DNA of 64,000 bases from Paenibacillus eucommiae (GTDB lineage Bacteria; Bacillota; Bacilli; Paenibacillales; NBRC-103111): the NCBI RefSeq assembly GCF_017874215.1, contig NZ_JAGGLB010000021.1:62001-126000 (forward strand), read 5' to 3'. The notes beneath the pieces are model-generated. The model was not told where the DNA came from. It worked only from the letters and a program-made list of their open reading frames with translations, and made no database searches. Numbering within the stretch: the first letter of the stretch is position 1; the number at the start of each line of letters is the position of its first letter. Position numbers and translations under genes: made by a program. Positions 1-8,835 of this stretch are shown in pieces.

Positions 1-3000
1 GCAATATGCATCCGACGAAGCTCATTCTGGATGCTCTGGAAGGGCAGCTTGATATTAGTCAGGTGGCCATCAAGCAGAAGACGGCTTCGCCGGATCTGTC
101 CATAGGAGCGCGGGTACAATTGATGATCGAGGCTGAGCTGACAGACGGTACAAGGATTCCGCTTGACGGAGCGCAGGTAAGCTATACAAGCGCCAATCCT
201 GCGATAGCGACAGTGGACTCATCAACTGGTTGGCTGGAAGCTATTGGTGTAGGAGATACGACAATAAGTGCATCCGTGGTCTATTACGGAACGACGTATA
301 CAGCGAGTCTTCCGGTTCATGTGCAGAAAAGTGCGACATACTTATTCAACAAAAGCAGTCTGGAGCCTGGGACGGACAGGTGGAAGCTGGTTGGCGCTCC
401 GCTGGGCGAATTCACACCAGGAATTGTCAACTTCGACAATTATACCGATATCCAGGCCTATGCTGATGGGCATGAACGCACATTTATATTTAAAGTGGGT
501 GCATCAGGCAACTATCTGGTTAAGCTTCAGGGAATGGTCAATCAATTGGGCGGCATAGGCGAGCTCGTTATTGACGGCAGAACGATTGGCACCTTCGATT
601 TTTATGATGATGCTTACTGGGAAAACCAATTTGAAAGTGGAGTACGTACGATCCGTCTTATGCATCTGGAAACAGGCACCCATGAGCTGACGTTCAGGGC
701 GATTGGTCATGCGAAAGGCTCTACGCGCCGTAATATGCATCCGACGAAATTCATCCTGGAAGCGGTGGAAGGGCCTGTCCAATTAAGCAGCATGACCATC
801 AAGTGGGCTTTACCGGAAATGACGGCAGGCATGTTCAATCAAATAGCTGTTGATACGGAAGCTGTGTTAATAGACGGTACGAAGGCTTTCCTGGAGGGTG
901 TTCAGCTCAGCTATCAGAGTGCCGATACGACGATTGCGGTAGTTGATGCGCAGAGCGGCAGACTGGAAGCCAAGGCAGCCGGTGAGACGACGATTACAGT
1001 GTCAGCGGCATACGGGGGAAATACCTACACGTCAAGCCTGCCGCTGAAAGTGAAGGTGTTGACGAATACGAAAACACGCACCACTCTGTATACGCAGGCT
1101 GACATTCAGGCGGCCCGCGACAATATAGATCAGTACGCCTGGGCACAGAGTATGAGGGACAATGCGGTTACACAAGCCAATCTATACGCGGATCAAGGCT
1201 TGGATTTTCTGTGGAGCCTGGTGCCGCCGCAAAGTCTGCCGAGGAGCATATTTGTTAATCAAGAATTAGGGAGTCCGATTACAGGAAAGGATATAGACCT
1301 GTACGGATACTATCCTTATACCTTTGATCCTATTAATGAACCGTGGAAAATTACAGATCCAAGCAGCGGAGCCAAATTCCCGACGAATGATTTCGGCGCT
1401 TTTTATGAGAGCGGGCTGGATGAACACGGTATATTTGATCCAACGAAAGCAGACCGCTCCTTATTGTACAACACCGATCACCCGGATCCGAATGATCCTC
1501 TTCATACCTGGGGTGTGGATGACGGCCGCGGCTGGGTGGATGAGAATGGCAATTATTTTACCTTTATTGCTTATTATGTGCATTGGGGACTTTGGGGATA
1601 TAACGGCAAAAGCGCTATACAGAAAGCGATGCAATCACTGCGGGATGCTTACCTGTATACGGGGGATATCAAGTATGCCCGGGCCGGAACCGTATTGCTG
1701 GACCGGATTGCGGACGTGTATCCAAGCCTCGATATTTCCAAGTACGGCATGACGAACTATTTTAATTCTCATGGCGGTTCAGGATTAGGCAAGGCTGTAG
1801 GCAACATTTGGGAGCCCTTCCTGGTCAAGGATTTCATTAGCGCCTATGACGCCTTTTATCCTGCTATGGATGATCCGCAGCTCATTAGCTTTTTGTCAGC
1901 GAAATCCCAGACCTATGATCTTGGCCAGCTGAAGTACTCGGCAACGGGAATCCGCAAAAATATTGAGGCGGGCATTATCGAACGAATTTTCCCGGGCATA
2001 AAAAATGCGCAAATTGCCAGTAATAACGGCATCCACCAAAGCGCTCTGGCGATGGCGGCAGTCGTCTACGACAAGCTTCCCGAATCGCAGGCTTGGATGG
2101 ATTTCAACTTTAAGTCCGGCGGTGAGGAAGGGTCACCTCTTCAGGTAACGGGCGGCAATATGGGAGTCACCTTTGTCAATGGGGTGGACCGCGACGGAGT
2201 CGGGCATGAATCGTCACCAGGCTATAATGAATTATGGTTGAACGCTTATCTGGAGACGGCTGACATCATGGCCAAGTTTCAAGCAGGCTCTGGAGTCAAT
2301 CTGTATGACAATGTGAAATTCCGCAAAATGTTCTCAGGGCTTTACCCGCTTATGCTGGGCCAAAAGTATACGGCCAACATCGGGGATGCCAGCGGGACCG
2401 GGAATCCTTGGTTGGCATTCAGCCTGCAGCAAATGGTCAAGGCCTTCGAAACCTATGGCGACCCCATATTTGCCCAGCTTGCTTATTTCAGAAATAATAA
2501 CAGTACAGCAGGCATACATGGGAATGTATTCTCAGCAAATGCACAGCAGATTGCCGCCGACATTCAGGCCGTGATCCAAACACACGGATTGTTGAAGCTC
2601 GATAGTGTCAATATGACCGGCTTCGGGTTTACGGCATTGCGGGATGGCGATATTCAGGAAGGTCAGAGTCCGGGGACAGACAAATTAAGAGATTTGTGGA
2701 TGTATCACGGGCGCAATTATGGGCACGGGCATGGCGATACGCTCAACTTAGGTCTCATTTCCTTTGGCCTGGATGTAAGTCCCGATCTGGGCTATCCTGA
2801 GAGCACACAGCCGACTGACACCCATTTCACGGAATGGATCAGACAGACGATCTCCCATAATACAGTCCTTGTAGACCAGAAAATGCAGGCGGCGCATTGG
2901 GGCGGCGAGCCAAAACAATTCGACGATCAGGACATGGTCAAAGTGATGGATGTCGAGGCTCCTGACGTTTACCCGCAGACCGAGCTGTACAAACGGACCA

Positions 3001-5888
3001 CGGCGATGATTCATGTGGATGATGCGAACTCGTATGTGGTGGACTTTTTCCGGGTAAAAGGAGGCAGTGAGCATCATTTCAGCTTCCATGGGGCGGAAGG
3101 CGACGTGACAGTTGAAGGACTGAATATGGTGACGCAGCAGGGCGGAAGCTATGCAGGAGCTAGTGTGCCATTCGGCCAGCGGCCTTCCGATGCGAATGGA
3201 GTCGGCTATCAATACACAGGATCGGGCTTTCATTATTTGAAAAATGTGGAGCGGGATACCGCACCATCCTCGCAGTATAGTGTGGATTGGGATATTAAGG
3301 ATACCTGGCATGTGCTGGCTCAGCCAGAGGATATCCATCTGCGGTTAACGATGCTGGGAGATGTGAATGAAGTAGCTCTTGCAGACGGCATTCCATCACG
3401 GACACAAACGGGCAACCCGGAAAAGCTGAGATACATGGTAGCCAAACGCAGCGGTACGAACTTGAACAGCAACTTTACTTCTGTTATCGAGCCGTATAAG
3501 GATCAGCGGTTTATCACTTCGTCATCAGCTCTGGAAGTGAAAGCAGGAGGTACGATTGCAGCAGATATAGATGTCAGGGCTGTGAAGGTAACGCTGGAGA
3601 ACGGCCGCGAAGATTATATTATCAGCGCGCTGAACCCGAATGTGACTTACACGATCGCCGGCAAGCTGCAGTTCAAAGGAAGCTTCGGCGTGTATTCAGA
3701 ATTAAACGGCCAGCCTGTATACAGCTATGTTAATGATGGTACAGTTATAGGATTGATCGGTGGCACACCGGAAATCAGCGCGGAGCTGGGAAGTCTCGAT
3801 GGAACCGTAGTTGATTTCACAAAGGCTCTACAGGTGGACAATAAGATTGTCGTTCAAATGAATCTGCTGGGGCACCCTGCCAGCGACCTGGTGAACCGGA
3901 CCATTTATGTACAAAATGATGGGCTCCGCAACGCGGTCTACCTGATCAAAGGCATTACGGATTTGGGCAACGGTACGTATTCCCTGGATTTGGGTGATAC
4001 AACACTGATCCGCAGCTATAAGAACGATAATGATTTCAGCCAGGGCTTTATTTATGATATTGCTGCAGGCGCCGGATTCCGGATTCCGCTATCTTATGTT
4101 TGGCAGGAAGAACCGGTACCTGTGGTCCCGGCTGCGCCGCAGAACGTGCAGGCGCAAGCAGGCAACGGGGCGGCAGCCTTATCATGGAGCGCATCAGCGG
4201 ACACAGTCAGCTACAGCGTTTATTGGACACAGGGGGCTGCTTCTGCAGCTCCCGGGGATTTGAGCTTGTGGAATTCACAAGCGGGAATTACTGGCCTGAC
4301 GCATACGGTCAGCGGCTTGACGAACGGACAAACGTATACGTTTGTGGTGAAGGCTGTGAATACGGCAGGCTCCAGTGCTGCCTCAGCAGCGGTTGAGGCG
4401 ACGCCGTCAGCTCCTGCCGGGGAGAGGCCGGATGAAGGGACTGGAACACCAGTTCCTTCTTCATCCCCTGCCGCTACCGCCAAAGCCGATTCCGAAGGTG
4501 GCTTTCAGGAGGGGATCCAGCTTGCTATAAATGGCGAGTTGGAAAACGGCAAGGCTGGGAATGCTACAGTGGAAAGTAAGAACAACAAGAAAGTGACCAC
4601 AGTAACCGTAGATGAAGAGAAGCTGAATGGCCTGCTGGCAGCAGCGGCGCCTGGCTACATTGTATCCATTGAGGCCAATAATGGGTCAGATATTGTAGCT
4701 GGAGAGCTGAATGCGCGCATGCTCCGCACTATGGCTGGAAAAGCGGCGATATTGGAGCTCAAAACTGAAAGCGCAGGCTACAAGCTGCCCGCTGAGCTGA
4801 TAAATATTGCGGATCTTTTGGCACAGTTAGGAATAAGAGCAGAAGCAGATGCAGGAGCAGAAACAGGAACAGGAACAGAGTTAGAAGCAGGAGTAATATC
4901 TGAAGCAACCTTAGGGGACATTATTTTGCGCGTGGAAATTGCCAATCTTGGTAAAGACCTGAACCATGTTGTTCCGGGAGTGACAGGTGCATCGGGTGCT
5001 TCAGGAGTGGCGGGAGCATCGGGAGATTCAGGAGGTTCCGGAGGTTCCGGATTTTCCGCACCGCTGATCAGTTTTAAAGTTACAGCTACTTATAAGGGGA
5101 AGACTGTCGCGATCGGTACATTCAATGATTACGTTGAAAGAATGATTGTCATACCGGATGGCGTTGATGTAGGGATGGTCACAACTGGCGTGCTGATTAT
5201 GGACGATGGAACAGCACACCATGTTCCTACCCGGGTAGTTTCACAAAATGGAAAGAATCAGGCACTCATGAAAAGTATGACCAACAGTACCTACACAGTG
5301 ATTCACAAAGAAAAAACCTTCGATGACATTACAAAGCATTGGGGCCGGGCAGCCATCGAGGATTTGGCATCCCGCTTCGTCATTCAGGGTGTGGATGACA
5401 GTCATTTCATGCCGGATAAAGAAATCACTCGTGCTGAGTTTGTCACCATTGCAGTTAAGGCACTTGGCTTGAGAGAAGGGCGAGGATCGCAGCAGTTTAG
5501 TGATGTCACGCATACAGACTGGTACTATGATGCGGTTAACGATGCCGTTTCGTACGGGTTGCTCGAAGGGTATGCAGATGGCACCTTTAAACCGGCTCAG
5601 CGGATTACCCGCGAGGAAGCGATGGTGATTGCAGCGCGAGTTATGAAGCTAGTCCATATGGAGCTGAAGCTTGAGCCTGCCCTGGAAGAGCAGCTTCTGT
5701 CCCAATTTGCTGATAGTGCGAACTTCAGCTCTTGGGCTCGCCAGTCAGCCGCATTAAATATGAATCATGGCATCATTAATGGAGCTGACGGAAATGTGAG
5801 GCCTCAGGATTTTATCAGCCGCGCTGAGACGGCGACAGTTATGCAGCTTCTGCTTCAAAAGTCCGGACTGATTACGGTGCAAAATTGA
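1..5888 (+). CDS. SLH-anchored heparinase II/III-like polysaccharide lyase (5' end outside window)
   Basis: Secreted, wall-anchored enzyme that probably cleaves an acidic polysaccharide by beta-elimination. The frame is already open at base 3, and the first visible residues (N-MHPTK) repeat an internal segment near nt 733, so the ATG at 6 is internal and the true start lies upstream. Visible order: tail of a carbohydrate-binding-like module; a Big2-type Ig repeat (residues about 16-108); a complete binding-like module (109-258); a second Big2 (259-355); a large heparinase II/III-type catalytic region (about 360-1230) with the His-rich motif NYGHGHGDTLNL near residue 905 and ISHNTVLVD near 953; a fibronectin type III domain (about 1373-1470); a Gly/Ser/Ala linker; and three SLH repeats (about 1772-1955) that would bind pyruvylated wall polymer. 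The family is fairly clear. The substrate (glycosaminoglycan, alginate-like or other uronate polymer) is not determined. Confidence 0.85.
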   Translation, partial: NMHPTKLILDALEGQLDISQVAIKQKTASPDLSIGARVQLMIEAELTDGTRIPLDGAQVSYTSANPAIATVDSSTGWLEAIGVGDTTISASVVYYGTTYTASLPVHVQKSATYLFNKSSLEPGTDRWKLVGAPLGEFTPGIVNFDNYTDIQAYADGHERTFIFKVGASGNYLVKLQGMVNQLGGIGELVIDGRTIGTFDFYDDAYWENQFESGVRTIRLMHLETGTHELTFRAIGHAKGSTRRNMHPTKFILEAVEGPVQLSSMTIKWALPEMTAGMFNQIAVDTEAVLIDGTKAFLEGVQLSYQSADTTIAVVDAQSGRLEAKAAGETTITVSAAYGGNTYTSSLPLKVKVLTNTKTRTTLYTQADIQAARDNIDQYAWAQSMRDNAVTQANLYADQGLDFLWSLVPPQSLPRSIFVNQELGSPITGKDIDLYGYYPYTFDPINEPWKITDPSSGAKFPTNDFGAFYESGLDEHGIFDPTKADRSLLYNTDHPDPNDPLHTWGVDDGRGWVDENGNYFTFIAYYVHWGLWGYNGKSAIQKAMQSLRDAYLYTGDIKYARAGTVLLDRIADVYPSLDISKYGMTNYFNSHGGSGLGKAVGNIWEPFLVKDFISAYDAFYPAMDDPQLISFLSAKSQTYDLGQLKYSATGIRKNIEAGIIERIFPGIKNAQIASNNGIHQSALAMAAVVYDKLPESQAWMDFNFKSGGEEGSPLQVTGGNMGVTFVNGVDRDGVGHESSPGYNELWLNAYLETADIMAKFQAGSGVNLYDNVKFRKMFSGLYPLMLGQKYTANIGDASGTGNPWLAFSLQQMVKAFETYGDPIFAQLAYFRNNNSTAGIHGNVFSANAQQIAADIQAVIQTHGLLKLDSVNMTGFGFTALRDGDIQEGQSPGTDKLRDLWMYHGRNYGHGHGDTLNLGLISFGLDVSPDLGYPESTQPTDTHFTEWIRQTISHNTVLVDQKMQAAHWGGEPKQFDDQDMVKVMDVEAPDVYPQTELYKRTTAMIHVDDANSYVVDFFRVKGGSEHHFSFHGAEGDVTVEGLNMVTQQGGSYAGASVPFGQRPSDANGVGYQYTGSGFHYLKNVERDTAPSSQYSVDWDIKDTWHVLAQPEDIHLRLTMLGDVNEVALADGIPSRTQTGNPEKLRYMVAKRSGTNLNSNFTSVIEPYKDQRFITSSSALEVKAGGTIAADIDVRAVKVTLENGREDYIISALNPNVTYTIAGKLQFKGSFGVYSELNGQPVYSYVNDGTVIGLIGGTPEISAELGSLDGTVVDFTKALQVDNKIVVQMNLLGHPASDLVNRTIYVQNDGLRNAVYLIKGITDLGNGTYSLDLGDTTLIRSYKNDNDFSQGFIYDIAAGAGFRIPLSYVWQEEPVPVVPAAPQNVQAQAGNGAAALSWSASADTVSYSVYWTQGAASAAPGDLSLWNSQAGITGLTHTVSGLTNGQTYTFVVKAVNTAGSSAASAAVEATPSAPAGERPDEGTGTPVPSSSPAATAKADSEGGFQEGIQLAINGELENGKAGNATVESKNNKKVTTVTVDEEKLNGLLAAAAPGYIVSIEANNGSDIVAGELNARMLRTMAGKAAILELKTESAGYKLPAELINIADLLAQLGIRAEADAGAETGTGTELEAGVISEATLGDIILRVEIANLGKDLNHVVPGVTGASGASGVAGASGDSGGSGGSGFSAPLISFKVTATYKGKTVAIGTFNDYVERMIVIPDGVDVGMVTTGVLIMDDGTAHHVPTRVVSQNGKNQALMKSMTNSTYTVIHKEKTFDDITKHWGRAAIEDLASRFVIQGVDDSHFMPDKEITRAEFVTIAVKALGLREGRGSQQFSDVTHTDWYYDAVNDAVSYGLLEGYADGTFKPAQRITREEAMVIAARVMKLVHMELKLEPALEEQLLSQFADSANFSSWARQSAALNMNHGIINGADGNVRPQDFISRAETATVMQLLLQKSGLITVQN
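4987..5050 (+). repeat. In-frame Gly/Ala/Ser-coding short repeat in linker
   Basis: Degenerate triplet-phased repeats of GCATCGGGT / GCATCGGGA / GGTTCCGGA type encode a Gly-Ala-Ser-rich linker between the post-catalytic region and the SLH domains. A similar GCAGGAACA-like stretch lies at about 4846-4895. Every unit is a multiple of three, so length change would keep the frame. Confidence 0.7.
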
Positions 5889-5943
5889 GCGGGATAAGAC
5901 GCTATGCAGCAGCCTGTGATTAATTAAACTATGCGACTAAAAG

Positions 5944-5988
5944 AAAGCAAAGAATCCTTGTTTGTAAAGGATCCTTTGCTTTTATTTT
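5944..5988 (+). terminator. Rho-independent terminator after the lyase gene
   Basis: A 16-bp stem with one mismatch (AAAGCAAAGAATCCTT, 5944-5959, against AAGGATCCTTTGCTTT, 5967-5982) has a short loop and is followed by a T-rich tail. It sits 55 bases after the stop codon, so the lyase transcript ends here and the repeat element that follows is a separate unit. Confidence 0.85.
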
Positions 5989-6019
5989 GGTGACGCTTGG
6001 AAGCGCAGTTTTCCATATC

Positions 6020-6470
6020 GCCACTATCCCTTTTCCTCAGAAAAGCAACCTCTGCTGGAAGTCCGTTTGTGCTTTGTGCTTGACTTAGCGATGTTTTTCA
6101 TCGTTAAAGTAGGTGTTCCAGGTCAATCCGTCACGTTAATGATGATTTTCATCGTTAAAAGAGGTCGGATGGCCCCATCTGGTTGGATAACAGGGATTTA
6201 ACGATGTTTTTCATCGTTAAAGTAAGGATATGGAGCGGACCTGGTGCTTTTAGCGATGAAAACATCGTTAAAGTAGCAGGTCCTTCTCAGCTGCTCGTGT
6301 TCTTCAGTCCCAGCGGCTTGGCCCGCGGGGAAATTTCCTTCAATCTAGAAAAAAAACCTTTGCTGGCAGTCCGTTTGAGCTTGGTGTTCGTGCCAGCGGC
6401 TGGAGCCCACAGCCATTCCCTCCGCAACGCACCCAAACCATGAACACGCCCATCAAAGGAAGCCACAACA
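6020..6470 (+). repeat. Composite intergenic hairpin element, copy A (internal deletion)
   Basis: First copy of a non-coding element found five times in the window. It starts with a CACTATCCCTTTT / TGCTGG / GTCCGTTTG module (6021-6075). Four inverted repeats built on TTAACGATG-n-CATCGTTAA follow (about 6083-6110, 6135-6160, 6197-6222, 6248-6273); the fourth is flanked by GGACCTG (6237-6243) and CAGGTCC (6277-6283), which extend its stem. Next comes a module with GGGGAAATTTCC and GTCCGTTTGAGCTTGGTGTT. The large hairpin seen in copies B-D is mostly deleted here, leaving only its right outer arm (about 6393-6420). The short open frames across it are by-products of the palindromes, not genes. Confidence 0.85.
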
Positions 6471-6503
6471 AGATGTTTTTCTTGATTATTTCGGAAGACT
6501 ATC

Positions 6504-6532
6504 TGTACAAAAAAAATGTGCGGGGGTATAAT
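6504..6532 (+). promoter_or_regulatory. Candidate sigma-A promoter
   Basis: TGTACA (6504-6509) and a perfect TATAAT (6527-6532) are separated by 17 bases. This is the best housekeeping-type promoter in the 1.1-kb gap before the RpiR operon. If used, it gives a leader of about 430 nt that contains the partial repeat copy A'. Confidence 0.55.
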
Positions 6533-6702
6533 GGTTAGTAGAAGTTTTGGATTTAATTTTTAGTTTGAAATGAAGTGTTAACTTCTGTTTGAGCTTCCAT
6601 TTTATTTGATTTCTTACTATATAGAATAGTTAAGTTCATTGAAGCGGTAAAGCGTTAGGGCTATAGCGTATTCTGAATATGTGAGCCTATGGCAGTCTTA
6701 TG

Positions 6703-6958
6703 TTCACTATCCCTTTGCCTCAGAAAGCAGACTCCTGGTGGCTGTCCGTTTGAGCTTTGTATATTCGGCACTTTGTAGCAGTGAGTGGGTGTGGGAGGAA
6801 GAGCGATAGCGTCCGCCTTTAAAGATTTGTTCCAACCTCCAAATTGATTCCAAACCAAGGGAACAAATCTTTAACAGCGGCTGGAGCCTACATCTATTCC
6901 CTCCGCCATGCACCCAAGTCACGAACACGCATAATCAAAGGACGCCGCAAGCGTCTAT
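6703..6958 (+). repeat. Composite intergenic element, partial copy A' (large hairpin)
   Basis: This copy has the 5' CACTATCCCTTTG module joined directly to the large hairpin, without the four small hairpins. The inner stem TTAAAGATTTGTTCC / GGAACAAATCTTTAA is perfect. The outer arms (AGTGAGTGGGTGTGGG against CCTACATCTATTCCCT) pair with one mismatch and several G-T wobbles. It ends in GGACGCCGCAAGCGTC, a relic of the terminator-like end of copy B, only a few bases before the ribosome binding site of the RpiR gene. Confidence 0.8.
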
Positions 6959-6974
6959 CTCAGGAGGCAAGATC

Positions 6975-7847
6975 ATGGAAACGATGAATGATTTGGTACG
7001 TAAAAAATATGATGAACTGACTGCCAGTATGAAGTTGGTAGCCAAATTTGTGCTGGAGCAGCCTGAGCAGGTTGCTTTGCATACGGCAAAAGAAATTGGC
7101 GGGCAATCCGGGACGAGTGAGACGACGGTGATCCGATTTAGTTTGGCACTGGGGTTTAGCGGTTACAGTATGCTTCAGGAGGAAATTCGCAAGACTCTAC
7201 TTATGCCGAAGGAACGGGAAAATCCACTGCGGAAATTTAGCGATTTGCCGCAGCAATCAGCGGGCGATAGCCGTTTTCTATCCCGGTTTATTCTGGAGCA
7301 GGATATGGCGTATATGAATAAGACGATTGAGGAACTTGCCCCAGAGGTGTTGGAGAAGGCTGTAGACAGCATCATAGCTGCGCGGAAAATCATTATTGTT
7401 GGCTTGAGGGCATCTCATGCGGCAGCCTTTTGGCTTACGTCTACTTTGAACATCATGAGAGGGAATGCGGTTCTTTATCGTGGGGCCGTTGATGATGCCA
7501 ATTATTTGATTACGGATTTGGATAAAGATTGCCTGGTTATTGCCCTTTCTTTTCCGCGGTATTCGCTGGAAACCTTGAACTTTGTGCTGGCGGCCAAGGC
7601 GCGTTCGGCGAATATTTTGGCTATTTCGGACGATGAATTATCGCCACTTGGCAGTAAGGCGGATGTGTTCATCAAGGTATCGACACCTCAGCCCGCTACA
7701 TTAAAGGGGATGGCGGTTCTTTTTACATTGCTGAATGTTCTGATTGCCGAGGTTACTGCGAAGGATCATACGAACATTCAAAGGCGAATTGATGCATATA
7801 ACACGACAACGGAGCAATTTTTTGCTTTTGTGGAAGATGGCAAGTGA
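6975..7847 (+). CDS. RpiR/MurR-family transcriptional regulator (HTH + SIS)
   Basis: Cytosolic sugar-phosphate or aminosugar-responsive regulator. Residues 1-75 form the RpiR-type helix-turn-helix (TAKEIGGQSGTSETTVIRF). Residues about 125-265 form a SIS sugar-phosphate-binding domain with the typical opening KIIIVGLRASHAAAFW. Length (290 aa) is normal for the family. AGGAGG lies 8 bases before the ATG. It is the first gene of a tight four-gene set (28 bp to the next start), so it probably controls that amino-acid operon. RpiR proteins in this position can respond to N-acetylmuramate-type ligands, which would fit recycling of cell-wall D-amino acids, but the ligand is not readable here. Confidence 0.9.
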   Translation: METMNDLVRKKYDELTASMKLVAKFVLEQPEQVALHTAKEIGGQSGTSETTVIRFSLALGFSGYSMLQEEIRKTLLMPKERENPLRKFSDLPQQSAGDSRFLSRFILEQDMAYMNKTIEELAPEVLEKAVDSIIAARKIIIVGLRASHAAAFWLTSTLNIMRGNAVLYRGAVDDANYLITDLDKDCLVIALSFPRYSLETLNFVLAAKARSANILAISDDELSPLGSKADVFIKVSTPQPATLKGMAVLFTLLNVLIAEVTAKDHTNIQRRIDAYNTTTEQFFAFVEDGK

Positions 7848-7875
7848 GACGAAATGAAAATTGGAGTGATGACTG

Positions 7876-8835
7876 TTGTTGAATATCAATCAGGAGATTA
7901 CATACCGGACGATTACGGAAATTCCAGAGCTTCATGAGGCTGTGCAGCTGCAATTAACTACATGGGGACAGGAGTCGGTTACTTCTATGGCACAGATGGC
8001 GGCAGCGATCCTTCATGGCGGAGTTGTCTTTGGGGCGTTCGAGGGAAGCCGGATGGTTGGTTTTTGCTACGGGTTTGCCGGTTTTAAGGGCGGGGACGTG
8101 CGTGAAGCCTATGTGGGTTCGCATATGATGGCCATTCATCCTGACTACCGGGACCGGGGAATTGGGATGAACCTGAAGCTGAAGCAGCGCGAGTGGGCGA
8201 TGGAGTACGGATATGCGAAAATTGTCTGGACCTTTGATCCTTTTGAGACGCGGAATGCTTATTTGAATCTTTGCAAGCTTGGGGGAACCGTGAGTCAATA
8301 CATCCCTTCATTTTATGGAAAGGATAAGCTGCAGCTGCCATCGGATCGTTTTGTCGTGGAGTGGGAGCTTGCTTCTGAGCGGGTGGTGAGTTCGATAGAG
8401 CAGTTGGAGAGTAGGGCTGGGGAAAAAAGTGCTAGTGCCAGCAGTTTTAGTGCTTATCCGAGTCTTCTCACCTGTGACAGGGATGGAGAGCGTTTTACAG
8501 AAGTGCGGCGCAGTGAAGTTAACTTTGAAAATGTGCTCAGAGCTCAAGCTAAGGATGGATATGAGGTAAAAGCTGGAGTGGATTCAGGCCTTGGAGGAGG
8601 CTATGGAGATTCAGGAATTTCTGGGTTCTCTGGGAAGGCTTCGGGCTTTCTAATACCGGTCCCAAGCTCGGCCCATCAACTGAAAAATGAGCAGACTGAG
8701 CTTTTTATCCATTGGCAAAGTGAGCTGAGACAGCTGTGTACGGAAGCTTTTGCATGTGGATACAGAGTTGTTTCTTTTATTCGTGATGAAGCTCCGGTTA
8801 ACTATTATGTGCTGGAGAGCGGGGCGAAAAGATGA
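7876..8835 (+). CDS. GNAT acyltransferase (COG3375 type), probable D-amino-acid N-succinyltransferase
   Basis: Predicted acyl-CoA-dependent N-acyltransferase. The acyl-CoA loop R-D-R-G-I-G (about residues 92-97) follows the conserved strand MMAIHPDY, as in GNAT folds. The C-terminal part (about 190-319) is typical of the COG3375 subgroup but carries a Gly/Ser-rich insertion (about 237-262) that looks like a local repeat expansion. Start is a TTG with GGAG nine bases upstream. The stop overlaps the next ATG by four bases (ATGA), indicating translational coupling. In Geobacillus kaustophilus a GNAT, an N-succinylamino-acid racemase and an M20 desuccinylase form an irreversible D- to L-amino-acid pathway. 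The same three families sit here in one operon, so a D-amino-acid succinyltransferase role is inferred from context. Confidence 0.8.
   Translation: MLNINQEITYRTITEIPELHEAVQLQLTTWGQESVTSMAQMAAAILHGGVVFGAFEGSRMVGFCYGFAGFKGGDVREAYVGSHMMAIHPDYRDRGIGMNLKLKQREWAMEYGYAKIVWTFDPFETRNAYLNLCKLGGTVSQYIPSFYGKDKLQLPSDRFVVEWELASERVVSSIEQLESRAGEKSASASSFSAYPSLLTCDRDGERFTEVRRSEVNFENVLRAQAKDGYEVKAGVDSGLGGGYGDSGISGFSGKASGFLIPVPSSAHQLKNEQTELFIHWQSELRQLCTEAFACGYRVVSFIRDEAPVNYYVLESGAKR

Noticed and set aside
2748..3338. Long - strand open frames opposite large genes (also 9171-9833, 17244-17834, 37585-38256)
   Set aside because: They are shadows of confident + strand genes, with no ribosome binding site or recognisable domain.
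6083..6285. Regularly spaced ATCGTTAA palindromes resembling a CRISPR array
   Set aside because: Only four units with unequal spacing, conserved spacers between copies, unit-to-unit sequence differences, and no cas genes. They are hairpins of the repeat element.
6183..6443. Open frames inside the repeat elements (also near 14215-14749 and 29255-29716)
   Set aside because: No ribosome binding sites, frames differ between copies and are broken by small indels, and the conservation is in stems rather than codons.
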